Below are positions 9,063 through 18,850 of a DNA stretch of 64,000 nt, in pieces. The notes under the pieces were generated by a model. It searched no databases. It was not told the origin of the DNA and saw nothing but the letters and a program-made list of their open reading frames with translations. The stretch is from Actinomycetes bacterium (GTDB lineage Bacteria; Actinomycetota; Acidimicrobiia; Acidimicrobiales; Acidimicrobilacustridaceae): NCBI GenBank assembly GCA_029782025.1, contig JAKOVR010000213.1, forward strand, positions 62,001 to 126,000, read 5' to 3'. The translations under genes were made by a program, and so were the position numbers. The stretch's first letter is position 1. Every line of letters begins with the position of its first letter.

Positions 9063-9965
9063 TCAGGCGCCGACCTTGGCCCGCCACTCGTCGAGGATGT
9101 CGCGGAGGGTCTGTTCCAGGTCGATCTCGGGCTCCCAGTCGGTGGCCTTGTGGAGCTTGGTGGAGTCGCCGCGCAGGACCGGCACGTCGACCTCTCGCTG
9201 GAGGGTCTTGTCCTCCTCGAGTCGCATGGGTCGCAGCGCCATGCTCACCAGCTTGTCGGCCAGCTCGCTCACGGCGACGTCCCGCCCGCTGCACACGTTG
9301 TAGGCCTCTCCGGGCTCGCCCTCCTGCACCAACAACCGGTAGGCCCGCACCACGTCGCGCACGTCGGTGAAGTCCCGGCGGGGGGTCATGTTGCCGACGG
9401 GGACGACCTCCCGTCCCTCGAGCTCGTTGAGGGCGATGCGCTCGGCCAGGGCGGGGGCGAGGAAGCGGTTGGTCTGGCCGGTGCCGAGGTGGTTGAAGGC
9501 CCGCACCCGGATGACCTCCAGCCCGTAGCCCAGCCACGCCTGGAGCCCGAGGTAGTCGGCGGCGATCTTGCTGGCGGCGTACGGGCTGACCGGCCGCAGG
9601 GCACTGTCCTCGGTGAGCGGGAGCTCGCCCAGGGTGACGCGGCCGTAGACGTCGGCCGAGCTGATCACGAGGACGCGGCCGGTGCGGGCCTGGACGCAGG
9701 CCTGCAGGACGTTCATCGTGCCCTCGGCGTTGGCCCGGAAGGTCTCGAGCGGGGTCGACCACGAGCCGCCCACGTCGCTGAAGCCGCCGAGGTGGTAGAC
9801 GGCATCGGGCTGGATGTCGTGCACGAGGGTGCGGAACCCGCCGGTGTCGAGCAGATCGGGTCCGTCGTCCCGATCCACGGCGATCACGTCGTCGCCCATC
9901 GCCTCCAGGTGGCGGACCAGATGCCTGCCGACGAAGCCCGCCCCACCGGTCACCAGTGCTTTCAT
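9063..9965 (-). CDS. rmd: GDP-4-dehydro-6-deoxy-D-mannose reductase (extended SDR)
   Basis: A 300-residue NAD(P)-dependent epimerase/reductase with the GGAGFVG nucleotide-binding loop at residues 7-13, a serine-rich VISSADVYG at 100-108 and a catalytic Tyr129-x3-Lys133 in SPYAASK. FNHLGTGQTNRFLAPALAERI and TPRRDFTDVRDVVRAY match the RMD group that reduces the 4-keto intermediate from Gmd to GDP-D-rhamnose. Closeness to gmd supports this. A C4 epimerase/reductase making another 6-deoxyhexose is the alternative. Its stop codon abuts the stop of the convergent XRE gene. Confidence 0.87.
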   Translation of the reverse strand: MKALVTGGAGFVGRHLVRHLEAMGDDVIAVDRDDGPDLLDTGGFRTLVHDIQPDAVYHLGGFSDVGGSWSTPLETFRANAEGTMNVLQACVQARTGRVLVISSADVYGRVTLGELPLTEDSALRPVSPYAASKIAADYLGLQAWLGYGLEVIRVRAFNHLGTGQTNRFLAPALAERIALNELEGREVVPVGNMTPRRDFTDVRDVVRAYRLLVQEGEPGEAYNVCSGRDVAVSELADKLVSMALRPMRLEEDKTLQREVDVPVLRGDSTKLHKATDWEPEIDLEQTLRDILDEWRAKVGA

Positions 9966-10034
9966 CTCGAGGCCCCCGGGTTGGATCGTCGCTGTGCCGC
10001 CGACGCTGGCGTGGCCGGGGAGTGTACCCCGCGG

Positions 10035-11171
10035 TCAGACGGCGAGCCGCCGATAGAGGGCGAGGAGGCCGTCGACCGTCGTCGCCCAGGAGAACCGGGC
10101 GACGTGCCGGTGCCCCCGGGTCACGAGGTCGGCCGCCACCGTCGGGTCGTCGACCACGCCGGCGATTCCGGCGGCGAGCGCGGCCGGGTCGCCGGCCTCG
10201 ACGAGCACCGCCGCATCCCCGACCGTCTCGGGCAACGCCCCCGCCGTCGTGGTGACCACCGGCGTTCCCGCGGCCATGGCCTCGAGGGGCGGCAGGCCGA
10301 ACCCCTCGTAGACCGACGGGTAGGCCAGCACCGTCGCCCCCCGCAGGAGGTCGGCGCGCGTGCGCTCGTCGACCCAGCCCAGCCGCCGGATGCGGGCTCG
10401 CGCCGGTGACCGCTCGATGGCCGCGGTGAGGGCGTCGGCCCCCCACCCGTCGGGGCCGGCCAGCACGAGCCCGAGGTCGGGCCGCTCGGTGGCGAGGAGG
10501 TCGAAGGCGGCGACGAGGCCGGGCAGGTCCTTGCGGGGCTCGACGGTGCCGAGGGCGAGGACGTACCGGTCGTGGCCGGCGGCCTCCCGCCCGGCGGCGG
10601 CGTCACCGGTGCGGCCCAGGTCGGCGTCGACGCCGTTGGGCACGACGGTCACCCGGTCGGCGGGCAGGGACCAGCACGCCCGGACCTCGTCGGCCACGAA
10701 CTGCGACACCGCGTGGACGTGGGCGCCCCGGGCGATGGCCCGCGCCACCAGCGCGGGGTACTGGAGGGTGTCGGCCGTGCACATCTCCGGGAACCGGACG
10801 GGGGTCAGGTCGTGCACCGTGACCACCTCGGCCGCGCCCCGCCCCCAGGGGAGGAGCCGGCCGGGCGGCACGACGAAGCTCGGCCCGTGGACCACGTCGA
10901 CCCGCCCGGCCAGCCACGAAACCGGTGGGGCGTCGATCCTGGGCCAGAGGGCCCGAGCCAGGCGGGCGGGGATCCGCACCGGGGAGAGGTGGGCCCCCGG
11001 GCGGGTGAGCGCCTCGAGGTCGCGGCCCCGCCAGGTGACGGCGTAGAGGCGCAGCTCGAGGTCCTCACCGGCGAGGGCGCGCCCGGCCAGCCCGTCGACC
11101 AGCGCCCGCACGAAGGCGCCGATCCCGGTGGGGGGATCGAGCAGGGCGGTGGCATCGACGGCGACTCGCAC
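10035..11171 (-). CDS. Glycosyltransferase family 4
   Basis: A 378-residue GT-B enzyme starting at a GTG (11171), six bases after a TAGACA box, which suggests a leaderless transcript. The N-terminus shows the Gly-rich PPTGIGAFVRALVDGL typical of GT4 mannosyl- and rhamnosyltransferases. In the middle are VHDLTPVRFPEM and VPNGVDADLG. The donor domain has GTVEPRKDLPGLVAAFDLL and YEGFGLPPLEAMAAGTPVV (EX7E region), then the DPAALAAGI tail. Its place beside rmd makes a D-rhamnosyl- or mannosyltransferase plausible. The sugar cannot be determined from sequence. Confidence 0.9.
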   Translation of the reverse strand: MRVAVDATALLDPPTGIGAFVRALVDGLAGRALAGEDLELRLYAVTWRGRDLEALTRPGAHLSPVRIPARLARALWPRIDAPPVSWLAGRVDVVHGPSFVVPPGRLLPWGRGAAEVVTVHDLTPVRFPEMCTADTLQYPALVARAIARGAHVHAVSQFVADEVRACWSLPADRVTVVPNGVDADLGRTGDAAAGREAAGHDRYVLALGTVEPRKDLPGLVAAFDLLATERPDLGLVLAGPDGWGADALTAAIERSPARARIRRLGWVDERTRADLLRGATVLAYPSVYEGFGLPPLEAMAAGTPVVTTTAGALPETVGDAAVLVEAGDPAALAAGIAGVVDDPTVAADLVTRGHRHVARFSWATTVDGLLALYRRLAV

Positions 11172-11255
11172 CCCGCCTGTCTACCGCACCGATCCGGAGG
11201 CAGGGTGTGACGGAGATCGCCCCGGGGGGTCCACGTCATCGCGGGTGACCGGGAC

Positions 11256-11261
11256 TACCCT
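11256..11261 (+). promoter_or_regulatory. -10 hexamer TACCCT, leaderless-type promoter
   Basis: TACCCT ends 9 bases before the GTG at 11271. No ribosome-binding site is seen between them. It lies in the roughly 100-base gap between two divergent glycosyltransferase genes. Confidence 0.45.
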
Positions 11262-11270
11262 CCGCCCGTT

Positions 11271-14200
11271 GTGAGTGCGGACGACCACGTCGCTCCGGCG
11301 CCAGCCGAAGCGGCCGGGGCCGGGCCTCCCGCCAACCAACCCAGCGAAGCGGAATCGGCCCCCGCCGTGGTGGCCGTGATGGTCGCGCACGAACCGGGGC
11401 CGTGGTTCGAGGAGGCGCTGGCCGGCCTGGCCGCCCAGACCTACCCCACCCTGGCCGTGCTCGTCGTCGCCCCGACCGGGGTCGAGGGCGATGGGGAGGT
11501 ACCGCCACCGGACGACGACCTCGAAGCCCGGATCGCCGCCGTGCTGCCCGACGCCCACCTGCGCCGGGTGCCCGGCAACCCCGGGTTCGGCCCGGCGGCC
11601 AACGAGGCGCTGCGGGCCGTGAGCGGCGCCGCCTTCCTGCTGTTCTGCCACGACGACGTCGCCCTCGCTCCGGACGCCGTGCGCCTGCTGGTGGAGGAGG
11701 CCTACCGGAGCAACGCCGGCATCGTGGGCCCCAAGATCGTCGCCTGGGACGCGCCCCGCCAACTGCTGCAGGTGGGGATGGGGGTGAGCCGGGCGGGCTC
11801 GCCGGTGCCGATCGCCGAGCCGGGGGAGCTCGACCAGGAGCAGCACGACGGGGTGGCCGACGTCTTCTACGTGCCCAGCGCCGCCGTCCTCGTCCGCACC
11901 GACCTCTTCGAGGCGGTGGGTGGGTTCGACCCGGCCATCGACTTCGTGGGGGAGGACCTCGACCTGTGCTGGCGGGCCGCCGTGGCCGGCGCCCGGATCC
12001 TCGTCGTGCCCGACGCCGTCGCCCGTCACCGCGCCGATCTCGCCGGCCGCCGCCCCGATCTCGACCTCGGCCGCCGCCAGCTGCGCCACCAGCTGCGCAG
12101 CGTCCTGATCGACTACGGCTCCTTCCAGCGGCTCCGGGTCATGCCCCAGCTCGTGGTGCTGGCCCTGCTCGAACTGGTCTACGCCCTGATCATCGGGCGC
12201 TTCCACCGTGCCGTCGACGTCGCCTCGGCCTGGGTCTGGAACCTCCGTCACCGCGAGGGCCGCCGGGAGCGCCGCCGGTCCCTGCAGGCCGTCCGCACCG
12301 TGCCCGACCGCGAGATCCGGCGCACCCAGGCCCGGGGCAGCGTCCGGATGGCCACCTGGCTGGAGGAGCGCCTCGCCGCCGACGAACAGATCCCCGAGCT
12401 CGGCGAGGAGCTGACCGGGCACGACTCGACCGTGGTGCACCGGGGCAGCCTGCGGCTCGTCGTCGGCGGCTGGGCCGCCGCCGTGCTGTGGTTGGCGCTG
12501 GCGTCGCGTGACCTCGTGTTCAACGGGGTGCCGGCGGTGGGCAGCTTCGTGCCCTTCCCGTCGTCGCCGGGCGCGGCGTACGGGCTGTGGTCGAGCGGGT
12601 TCCGGCCCACGGGGCTCGGGCAGGTCGCCCCCGCCTCCATCGGCACGTTGTTGATGGGGGTGCTGGCCGTGCCCTTCGCCGGGTCCGGCAGCGCGGCGCG
12701 GGCGGCGGTCGTGGTCGCCCTCCTCCCCGTCGGGGCCGTCGGCGCCTGGCGGATGGCCCGGCCCGTCGGGTCGCGGCGGGCCCGGCTGGCGTCCTTGGCC
12801 GTCTACCTGGCGGTCCCCGTGGCGGCCAACGCCTTCGCCAACGGCCGCTTCGACGCCCTCGTCGTCTACGCCGCCACCCCGTGGATCTTCGGGCACCTGG
12901 CCCGGGCCAGTGGGCTCGCCCCGTACGGGGACCGGGGCGGGCCGCACGGCCCGGGCGTGCCCGACCGGCCGTGGTTGTACCGCGTCGTGGGCCTCGCCCT
13001 GCTCCTCGCGCTGGTGGCCATCGCCGCCCCGGCGGCCCTCCTGCTGGCGTTGGCCATCGCCCTGGTGTGGACCGTGGCGTCGCTGCTCGTCGCCCAGCCG
13101 GCCGGGTCGGGATCGCTGCTCGGCACTGCCGTCGCCGCCACCGCGGTCGCCGTCGCCCTCCATGCCCCCTGGTCGCTCGGGCTGTTGCACTGGTCGTCGG
13201 CCTCGATGTCGGGGCCCCTCCTGCCCCCGTCCTCGCCCGCCGGTCACCTCCTCGGGCTGGCCGAGGTGGCGCGCTTCCAGACCGGCCCCTTCGGCGCCAC
13301 GCCCCTCGGGTGGGCGTTGCTCCCGGCGTCGGCGCTCGCCCTGCTCATCGGCCGGGGTTGGCGCCTCGGCTGGGCCGCCCGGGGTTGGTGCACCGCCCTG
13401 GCCGGTTGGGGGGCGGTCCTGGCGGTGTCGGCCAACGCCGTGGCCGTGCACCTCCCGACCCCGGAGGTGCTGCTGGCCCCGGCCGGGGTGGGCCTCGCCC
13501 TCGCTGCCGCGATGGGCACCGCCGCCTTCGAGGTCGACCTGCCCGCCTACCAGATCGGGTGGCGCCAGATCGCCTCGATGGCGTGTGCCGCCGCGCTGGT
13601 GGTCGGGCTCCTGCCGGCCCTGGCCACGGCGGTCGGGGGGCGGTTCGGCATGCCCGACGGCGACTTCCAGCGCTCGCTCCAGAACCTCACCGCCGACACC
13701 CGGGCCCCGTACCGGGTGCTCTGGATCGGCGACGCGTCGGTGCTCCCGGTCCACGGGTGGTCGGCCGAGCTCCCCGGGCTGGCCTCGCCCGGGTCCGGCC
13801 GGGCCCTCGCCTTCGGCCTCACGGACGGCGGCGGGCCCACACCGGAAGGGCTGTGGGCCGGGCCCGAGAACGCCGGGCTGCGCCAGGTCGTCAACTCGCT
13901 GGGGTCGGCCGCGTCGGGCGGGAGCCGCCTCGGCGCCCTGCTCGCCCCGATGGGGGTCCGCTTCGTCGTGGTGGCGGAGCGGTTGGCGCCGGGGCGATTC
14001 GCCAACGAGGTCGCCATCCCCCAACCCCGCGTGACCCAGGTGCTCGAGAGCCAGCTCGACCTGGCCCGGGTCGAACTGGCCGGTGCAACCGTCTACCGCA
14101 ACGTGGCCTGGGGTCCCAGTCGGGCCGGTCTCCCGGGCGACGCCGTGCACCCCGGCGCCGACAGTCCGCCGGCCGAACGCGTGCAGCCGCTGCTGGCCGG

Positions 14201-14540
14201 CGCCACCCCGTCCCTCGGGAACGGTGCCGACCTCGTCCCCGCCACCGGCCCGCTGGCGTCCGGTGTGCAGCTCTACCTGGCCACCCCGCGGGATCCCGAC
14301 CTCGCGCTGGTGGTCGACGGCCGGACCATGCCGTCGCGCGAGGTCATGGGCTGGGCCACGGTGTTCGACATCACCGACGGCGGCACGGGCACCCTCACGG
14401 TGTCGAGCCGGTCGGCCTTCCTCGGCCTGCAGGCGGCCCAGGTGGCGGTGTGGATGCTCGCCGCCATCTACCTCCTGCGCACGCGGGTCGAGCGCGACGA
14501 GCGCCGTCGGGACCGCCGGCCGGCGGAGGTGGGCGCATGA
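11271..14540 (+). CDS. Family 2 glycosyltransferase fused to a large membrane domain
   Basis: A 1089-residue protein. Residues about 30-320 form a GT-A domain: VVAVMVAHEPGPWFEEAL start, a GNPGFGPAANEAL motif, the HDD metal site at about 126-128, and GEDLDLCWRA near 227, the ED-containing acceptor region. After a charged linker, from about residue 400 there are many hydrophobic helices and a soluble section near the end (about 800-1040), closing with a last transmembrane helix near 1050. The layout resembles actinobacterial giant GT2 membrane proteins that build envelope polysaccharide. It overlaps the DUF5719-like gene by ATGA, and a thioredoxin-like gene follows, so the three probably form one operon working at the membrane. 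The start is the GTG at 11271 behind a TACCCT box. Confidence 0.85.
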   Translation: MSADDHVAPAPAEAAGAGPPANQPSEAESAPAVVAVMVAHEPGPWFEEALAGLAAQTYPTLAVLVVAPTGVEGDGEVPPPDDDLEARIAAVLPDAHLRRVPGNPGFGPAANEALRAVSGAAFLLFCHDDVALAPDAVRLLVEEAYRSNAGIVGPKIVAWDAPRQLLQVGMGVSRAGSPVPIAEPGELDQEQHDGVADVFYVPSAAVLVRTDLFEAVGGFDPAIDFVGEDLDLCWRAAVAGARILVVPDAVARHRADLAGRRPDLDLGRRQLRHQLRSVLIDYGSFQRLRVMPQLVVLALLELVYALIIGRFHRAVDVASAWVWNLRHREGRRERRRSLQAVRTVPDREIRRTQARGSVRMATWLEERLAADEQIPELGEELTGHDSTVVHRGSLRLVVGGWAAAVLWLALASRDLVFNGVPAVGSFVPFPSSPGAAYGLWSSGFRPTGLGQVAPASIGTLLMGVLAVPFAGSGSAARAAVVVALLPVGAVGAWRMARPVGSRRARLASLAVYLAVPVAANAFANGRFDALVVYAATPWIFGHLARASGLAPYGDRGGPHGPGVPDRPWLYRVVGLALLLALVAIAAPAALLLALAIALVWTVASLLVAQPAGSGSLLGTAVAATAVAVALHAPWSLGLLHWSSASMSGPLLPPSSPAGHLLGLAEVARFQTGPFGATPLGWALLPASALALLIGRGWRLGWAARGWCTALAGWGAVLAVSANAVAVHLPTPEVLLAPAGVGLALAAAMGTAAFEVDLPAYQIGWRQIASMACAAALVVGLLPALATAVGGRFGMPDGDFQRSLQNLTADTRAPYRVLWIGDASVLPVHGWSAELPGLASPGSGRALAFGLTDGGGPTPEGLWAGPENAGLRQVVNSLGSAASGGSRLGALLAPMGVRFVVVAERLAPGRFANEVAIPQPRVTQVLESQLDLARVELAGATVYRNVAWGPSRAGLPGDAVHPGADSPPAERVQPLLAGATPSLGNGADLVPATGPLASGVQLYLATPRDPDLALVVDGRTMPSREVMGWATVFDITDGGTGTLTVSSRSAFLGLQAAQVAVWMLAAIYLLRTRVERDERRRDRRPAEVGA

Positions 14541-16351
14541 GGTCCGTCCGCGTCCCCGCCATCGCCGCCGTCGCCGGGCTCCTGGTCGCCGGTGGCCTCA
14601 GCGCCGGCTGGCGTCTCGAGGACCGGACCGGCGTGGCCACCTCGGACGACCTCTCGCTCGACCGCTGGCTGCCCACCGTGGCCGGCGCCGGGGCGGGCGG
14701 GTCGGTCTGGTACTGCGTGGCGGGCACGGCCACCGGGGCGTCGTCGGGGTTGGCCGAGCAGACGGTCGTGGTCACCAACGTCGGTGACCGGCCGGCCCGG
14801 GTCCACCTCACCGCCGTGCCGTCCGAGGGCGAAGCCCGCTCGACCGACTTCGAGCTGGCCCCCCGCACCCGCGTCGACACCCCCGTGGCCGACCTGGTCA
14901 AGGCGCCGTTCGCCGCCGCCCTGGTCGAGGTCACCGGTGGCCAGGTCGCGGTCGGCCATCTGCTGCGGGGCCGCCTGGGCGCCAGCCAGGGACCGTGCGC
15001 GTCCAACCCGGCGACGAGCTGGTTCTTCCCGGCCGGCACCACGCGGGCGGCGTCCCGCGAGGTGCTCGTGGCCTACAACCCGTTCCCCGACGAGGCCGTG
15101 CTCGACATCGCCTTCTCCACCGACGACGGTCGCCGTACGCCCGAGGCCTTCCAGGGTCGGATCGTGCCCGCCGGCCGCCTCGCCGTCCTCGAGGTCAGCG
15201 ATGTGGTCACCGTGCGCGACATCGTGGCCACCGATGTGCGCGTCCGCTCGGGTCGCGTGGCGGTCGAGCGCCTGGCCGTCTTCGACCCCGACGCCGGGGC
15301 GTCGGTCCGCACCGAGGCCAGCGGGGCCGGCACCACCACCACGACCCGCGCCGGCGGCCGGCCGGGGAGCACCACCTCGACCACCGCCCCCCGGGCCACC
15401 GGCACCCGGATCACCACCCCGGACGACGTCGACGCCCACGCCTACAGCGCCGCCGGCACCAGCGTCGATCTCGGCTCGCCCGTGGCCGCCCCGATGTGGG
15501 TCTTCCCGTCCTCGCCGGGGCGCGACGCCGACGTGCGGGAGGAGTACCTGCTCTACAACCCGGGCAAGGAGGCGGCCCAGGCCGTGATCGGGGTGACCCT
15601 CGAGGCCGAGCCGGGCGCAGATCCGCCCCCGACGGTGGAGCCGTTCACGGTCACGGTGCGGCCCGAGCAGTACGCGCGGGTGTCGCTCGACAACGACGAC
15701 CGGGTGCCGGTGGGGCAGCGCCACACCGACATCGTGTTCACCACCAACGGCGTGCCGGTCATCGCCGAGCGCTTCGTGCGCCGCCGGGCCGGCGCCAACG
15801 TCCCGGGGCTCGACCTGCTCATCGGGTCGCCCCTCGCCGCCACCTCGTGGGTCGTCCCCGCCGCCTCGGTCGAGGGGGCGTCCTCCTCCGCCATCACCGT
15901 CGTCAACCCCGACGCCACCCGGTCGGTCCGCGTCCGGGTCAGCGTCGTGGGGGGCGGAGCCGTGCGCGACGTGGGCGGCGCCGCGACCCTCGACGTGCCG
16001 GCCGGTTCGTCCCGCACCGTCGACATCGCCCTCGTCGATACCGAGCACCCGCTCGGGGCCATCGTGCAGGCCGACGGTCCCGTCGTGGTCGGACAGGAGG
16101 TCACCCTCGGGCGGCCGCTGAGCCAGGCCAGCAGCCTGGCCGTCCCGCTGGCCGGATCGCTGAGCCGGCTGATCGCCCCCGACCTCACCCGCAACGTGCT
16201 CGTGGGGGGCGACATCGGCAGCATCCCTGCCGGGACGGTGTTCACCGTGCCCCCGGGCAGCGACCAGGTCCTCCCCTCCGGCGACGACCACGACAACCCC
16301 GACGGGCCGCTCGTCGGGTTCGGCTCCACGCCTCCCGGGTCGGTGCCGTGA
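14537..16351 (+). CDS. DUF5719-like secreted or membrane-anchored protein
   Basis: A 604-residue protein with an N-terminal hydrophobic segment (about residues 5-24), then repeated immunoglobulin-like beta sandwiches rich in Val, Thr, Asp and Gly, and a Thr/Gly-rich linker around residues 265-290. Recurrent phrases such as WFFPAGTT, WVFPSSPG, LVAYNPFPDEA and YLLYNPGKEA mark at least two copies of the same domain, the pattern known from actinobacterial DUF5719 proteins. No catalytic residues are recognisable. The start codon overlaps the stop of the GT2 gene (ATGA), and the next gene starts in its own stop (GTGA). It may be a surface partner of the glycosyltransferase. Confidence 0.75.
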   Translation: MRSVRVPAIAAVAGLLVAGGLSAGWRLEDRTGVATSDDLSLDRWLPTVAGAGAGGSVWYCVAGTATGASSGLAEQTVVVTNVGDRPARVHLTAVPSEGEARSTDFELAPRTRVDTPVADLVKAPFAAALVEVTGGQVAVGHLLRGRLGASQGPCASNPATSWFFPAGTTRAASREVLVAYNPFPDEAVLDIAFSTDDGRRTPEAFQGRIVPAGRLAVLEVSDVVTVRDIVATDVRVRSGRVAVERLAVFDPDAGASVRTEASGAGTTTTTRAGGRPGSTTSTTAPRATGTRITTPDDVDAHAYSAAGTSVDLGSPVAAPMWVFPSSPGRDADVREEYLLYNPGKEAAQAVIGVTLEAEPGADPPPTVEPFTVTVRPEQYARVSLDNDDRVPVGQRHTDIVFTTNGVPVIAERFVRRRAGANVPGLDLLIGSPLAATSWVVPAASVEGASSSAITVVNPDATRSVRVRVSVVGGGAVRDVGGAATLDVPAGSSRTVDIALVDTEHPLGAIVQADGPVVVGQEVTLGRPLSQASSLAVPLAGSLSRLIAPDLTRNVLVGGDIGSIPAGTVFTVPPGSDQVLPSGDDHDNPDGPLVGFGSTPPGSVP

Positions 16352-16791
16352 CGAACGCCCTCCTGGCCGGGGCGCTGGTGCTCGTGGCCCTGGTCGCGGC
16401 GTGGATCCTCGGTCGACGCGGTCCCGACGCCCCCACCCAGGGGCGGTGGACGGTGCCGGCCCAGGTCGACCGCCGCGACTTCGCCCATCCCGGACGCCCG
16501 TGGCTCGTCGCCGCCTTCACCTCGGCGACGTGCGACAGCTGCGCCGACATCACGGTGAAGGTGGCGGCGCTCGACAGCGACGCCGTCGCCGTCGACGTCG
16601 TCGAGGTCGGCGTCGACAAGGCCCGCCACGACCGCTACGGCATCGACGCCGTGCCCACCGTGCTCGTCACCGACGGCGAGGGCGTCGTGATCGCCTCGTT
16701 CGTCGGGCCGGTCGACACGGCCGAGCTGTGGTCGACGCTGGCCGAGGTGCGCGACGGCACCGGCGGCGCGGCCGGCGACCCCACCGCGTAG
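16348..16791 (+). CDS. Membrane-anchored thioredoxin-like protein
   Basis: A 147-residue protein starting at a GTG inside the previous stop. Residues 3-22 form a transmembrane anchor. The rest is a thioredoxin fold with WLVAAFTSATCDSCAD carrying a CxxC pair at about 62-65, then VDKARHDRYGIDAVPTVLVTD with the cis-proline after VP. The usual Trp before the first Cys is missing (T instead). It would act on the outer face of the membrane in disulfide reduction or exchange, perhaps on its operon partners, but the substrate is unknown. It meets ftsH tail to tail. Confidence 0.82.
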   Translation: MTNALLAGALVLVALVAAWILGRRGPDAPTQGRWTVPAQVDRRDFAHPGRPWLVAAFTSATCDSCADITVKVAALDSDAVAVDVVEVGVDKARHDRYGIDAVPTVLVTDGEGVVIASFVGPVDTAELWSTLAEVRDGTGGAAGDPTA

Positions 16792-16801
16792 CGCCGACGG
16801 A

Positions 16802-18805
16802 TCAGAAGTCGCGCGGGGCCGGCGGCGGTGGCGGCGGCGAAGCGGTGAGCGGGGCGGGGAGGGCCACCGGTCCGGCCGTGCCCCCACCGGTGTCGGCCGG
16901 GGGGGCCGGAGGGAACGACGAGGGCGGCACCGGGGGCACGGCGGCCGAGCCGCCGGTGCGGGCGAGGTCGATCAGCCGGTCGACCTCGGTGCCGTCGATG
17001 GTCTCGTGCTCGAGCAGCGACCGGGCGACGAGGTCGAGGGCGTTGCGGTGCTCGGTGAGCAGGGCCCGGCAGCGCTCCTCCTGCTCCCGCAGGATCCGCT
17101 CGATCTCCTCGTCGATGACCCGCGCCGTGTCGTCGCTGTAATCGCGGGTGTGGATGAGGTCCTCACCGAGGAAGACGTTCTCGTTGTCGCCCCAGGCCAT
17201 CGGCCCGATGCGGTTCGACATGCCCCACTCGCGCACCATCTTGCGGGCGGCGCCGGTGGCCTGGACGAGGTCGTTGTTGGCGCCGGTGCTGACCACCCCG
17301 AACACCAGCTCCTCGGCCATGCGCCCGCCCATCATCACCACGAGGCGGTCCTCGATGTAGTCCTTGGTGTAGATGTGGCGGTCGTCGCGGGGGAGCTGCA
17401 TGGTGACGCCGAGGGCCATGCCCGTCGGGATGATCGTGACCTTGTGGACCGGGTCGGCGGTGGGGAGCACGGCGGCGCACACGGCGTGGCCGGCCTCGTG
17501 GTAGGCGATGCCCTCCTTCTCCCGGTCGGAGAGGGCCATCGAGTCGCGCCGCAGGCCCATGATGATGCGGTCGCGGGCCTGCTCGAAGTGCCGCATCGAG
17601 ATCTCGGTGGACCCCTCGCGCACGGCGAACAGGGCTGCCTCGTTGACGAGGTTCGACAGGTCGGCGCCGCTCATGCCGGGCGTACCGCGGGCGACGACGT
17701 CGAGGTCGACATCCGGGGCGATGCGCTTGTGCCGGCAGTGCACGTCGAGGATCTGGCGCCGATCGGCCAGTTCGGGGAGCGGGACCACCACCTGCCGGTC
17801 GAACCGGCCGGGGCGCAGGAGGGCGGGATCGAGGATGTCGGGGCGGTTGGTGGCGGCGATCATCACGATGCCGGCCGACACCTCGAAGCCGTCCATCTCC
17901 GACAGCATCTGGTTGAGCGTCTGCTCCCGCTCGTCGTGGCCGCCACCGAGCCCCGCCCCGCGCTTGCGGCCGATGGAATCGATCTCGTCGACGAAGATGA
18001 TGGCCCGGCCCATCTTGCGGGCCGTCTGGAAGAGGTCGCGCACCCGGCTGGCGCCGACGCCGACGAACATCTCCATGAAGTCCGAGCCGCTGACCGAGAG
18101 GAAGGGCACCCCGGCCTCGCCGGCGACGGCACGAGCGATGAGGGTCTTGCCGGTGCCGGGCGGACCGACGAGCAGGACGCCCTTCGGGACTCGGGCGCCG
18201 ATCTCGGCGAAGCGCTCCGGGTACTTGAGGAAGTCGACGACCTCGGTGATCTCCCGCTTGACCCCGTCGTAGCCGGCCACGTCGGCGAAGGTGGTGCCCG
18301 GCCGCTCGGTGCTGTAGGTCTTGGCCCGGCTCCGGCCGATCGACATGATGCTGCCCATCTGGCTCTGGGCGCGGCGCTGCATCCACACGAAGAACGCGCC
18401 CATCATCACCAGCAGGAGCACCCAGCTCAGGAGGCCGACCCAGGCACTGGCGTCGGCGGAGCTGAACTTCACGCCCTTCTCCGCCATCACCTTCAGGTCG
18501 TCGTCGCTCGGCTGGACCGGCCCCGTCGTCTGGAACCGGCCGCCGTTGTTGCCCAGCTCACCGGTGATGTCGCCCGTCTTGTTGTCGAACTCGGCCGAGG
18601 CGACCTGACCCTTGCCCAGCCGGTCGAGGAACTCGCCGTAGGTGATGGGCTGGCCCCCCATCGGGCGCATGAAGGTGGGGAGCACGAGCAGGGCGATCAC
18701 GATCGCCACGCCGATCCACATGATCCAGCGCGGGATGCCGCCCTCGCCGCCGAGGCGCGACGGGCGGTTCGCGTCGTCGTTCTGGGGCGGCACGTCGGGC
18801 ATCAC
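16802..18805 (-). CDS. ftsH: ATP-dependent zinc metalloprotease FtsH
   Basis: A 667-residue membrane-bound AAA+ protease that degrades misfolded membrane proteins and some regulators. There are two transmembrane segments (about 28-45 and 123-141), Walker A GPPGTGKT ending at 221, Walker B IIFVDEID, the second region of homology around [16 protein letters not shown], and the zinc site HEAGH at about 436-440. The C-terminus has a Pro-rich tail. The GTG at 18805 or the ATG three bases later could be the start. A TAGGCT box lies about seven bases before the GTG, so the mRNA is probably leaderless. The upstream DUF3499 gene is on the same strand, separated by a hairpin. Confidence 0.97.
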   Translation of the reverse strand: MMPDVPPQNDDANRPSRLGGEGGIPRWIMWIGVAIVIALLVLPTFMRPMGGQPITYGEFLDRLGKGQVASAEFDNKTGDITGELGNNGGRFQTTGPVQPSDDDLKVMAEKGVKFSSADASAWVGLLSWVLLLVMMGAFFVWMQRRAQSQMGSIMSIGRSRAKTYSTERPGTTFADVAGYDGVKREITEVVDFLKYPERFAEIGARVPKGVLLVGPPGTGKTLIARAVAGEAGVPFLSVSGSDFMEMFVGVGASRVRDLFQTARKMGRAIIFVDEIDSIGRKRGAGLGGGHDEREQTLNQMLSEMDGFEVSAGIVMIAATNRPDILDPALLRPGRFDRQVVVPLPELADRRQILDVHCRHKRIAPDVDLDVVARGTPGMSGADLSNLVNEAALFAVREGSTEISMRHFEQARDRIIMGLRRDSMALSDREKEGIAYHEAGHAVCAAVLPTADPVHKVTIIPTGMALGVTMQLPRDDRHIYTKDYIEDRLVVMMGGRMAEELVFGVVSTGANNDLVQATGAARKMVREWGMSNRIGPMAWGDNENVFLGEDLIHTRDYSDDTARVIDEEIERILREQEERCRALLTEHRNALDLVARSLLEHETIDGTEVDRLIDLARTGGSAAVPPVPPSSFPPAPPADTGGGTAGPVALPAPLTASPPPPPPAPRDF

Positions 18806-18825
18806 GGTGCACAGCCTACGAGATG

Positions 18826-18847
18826 CCGACCCGTTTCCACGGGTCGG
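18826..18847 (-). terminator. 8-bp hairpin downstream of the DUF3499 gene
   Basis: An inverted repeat with arms CCGACCCG and CGGGTCGG around a 6-base loop begins a few bases after the stop of the DUF3499 gene and just before the ftsH promoter region. No T-tract follows, so termination efficiency is uncertain. Confidence 0.45.
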
Positions 18848-18850
18848 GCG

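Noticed and set aside
11181-14150. A 989-codon minus-strand frame opposite the GT2 fusion
   Set aside because: Low-complexity Gly/Arg/Pro/His sequence without motifs; the plus strand has clear domains.
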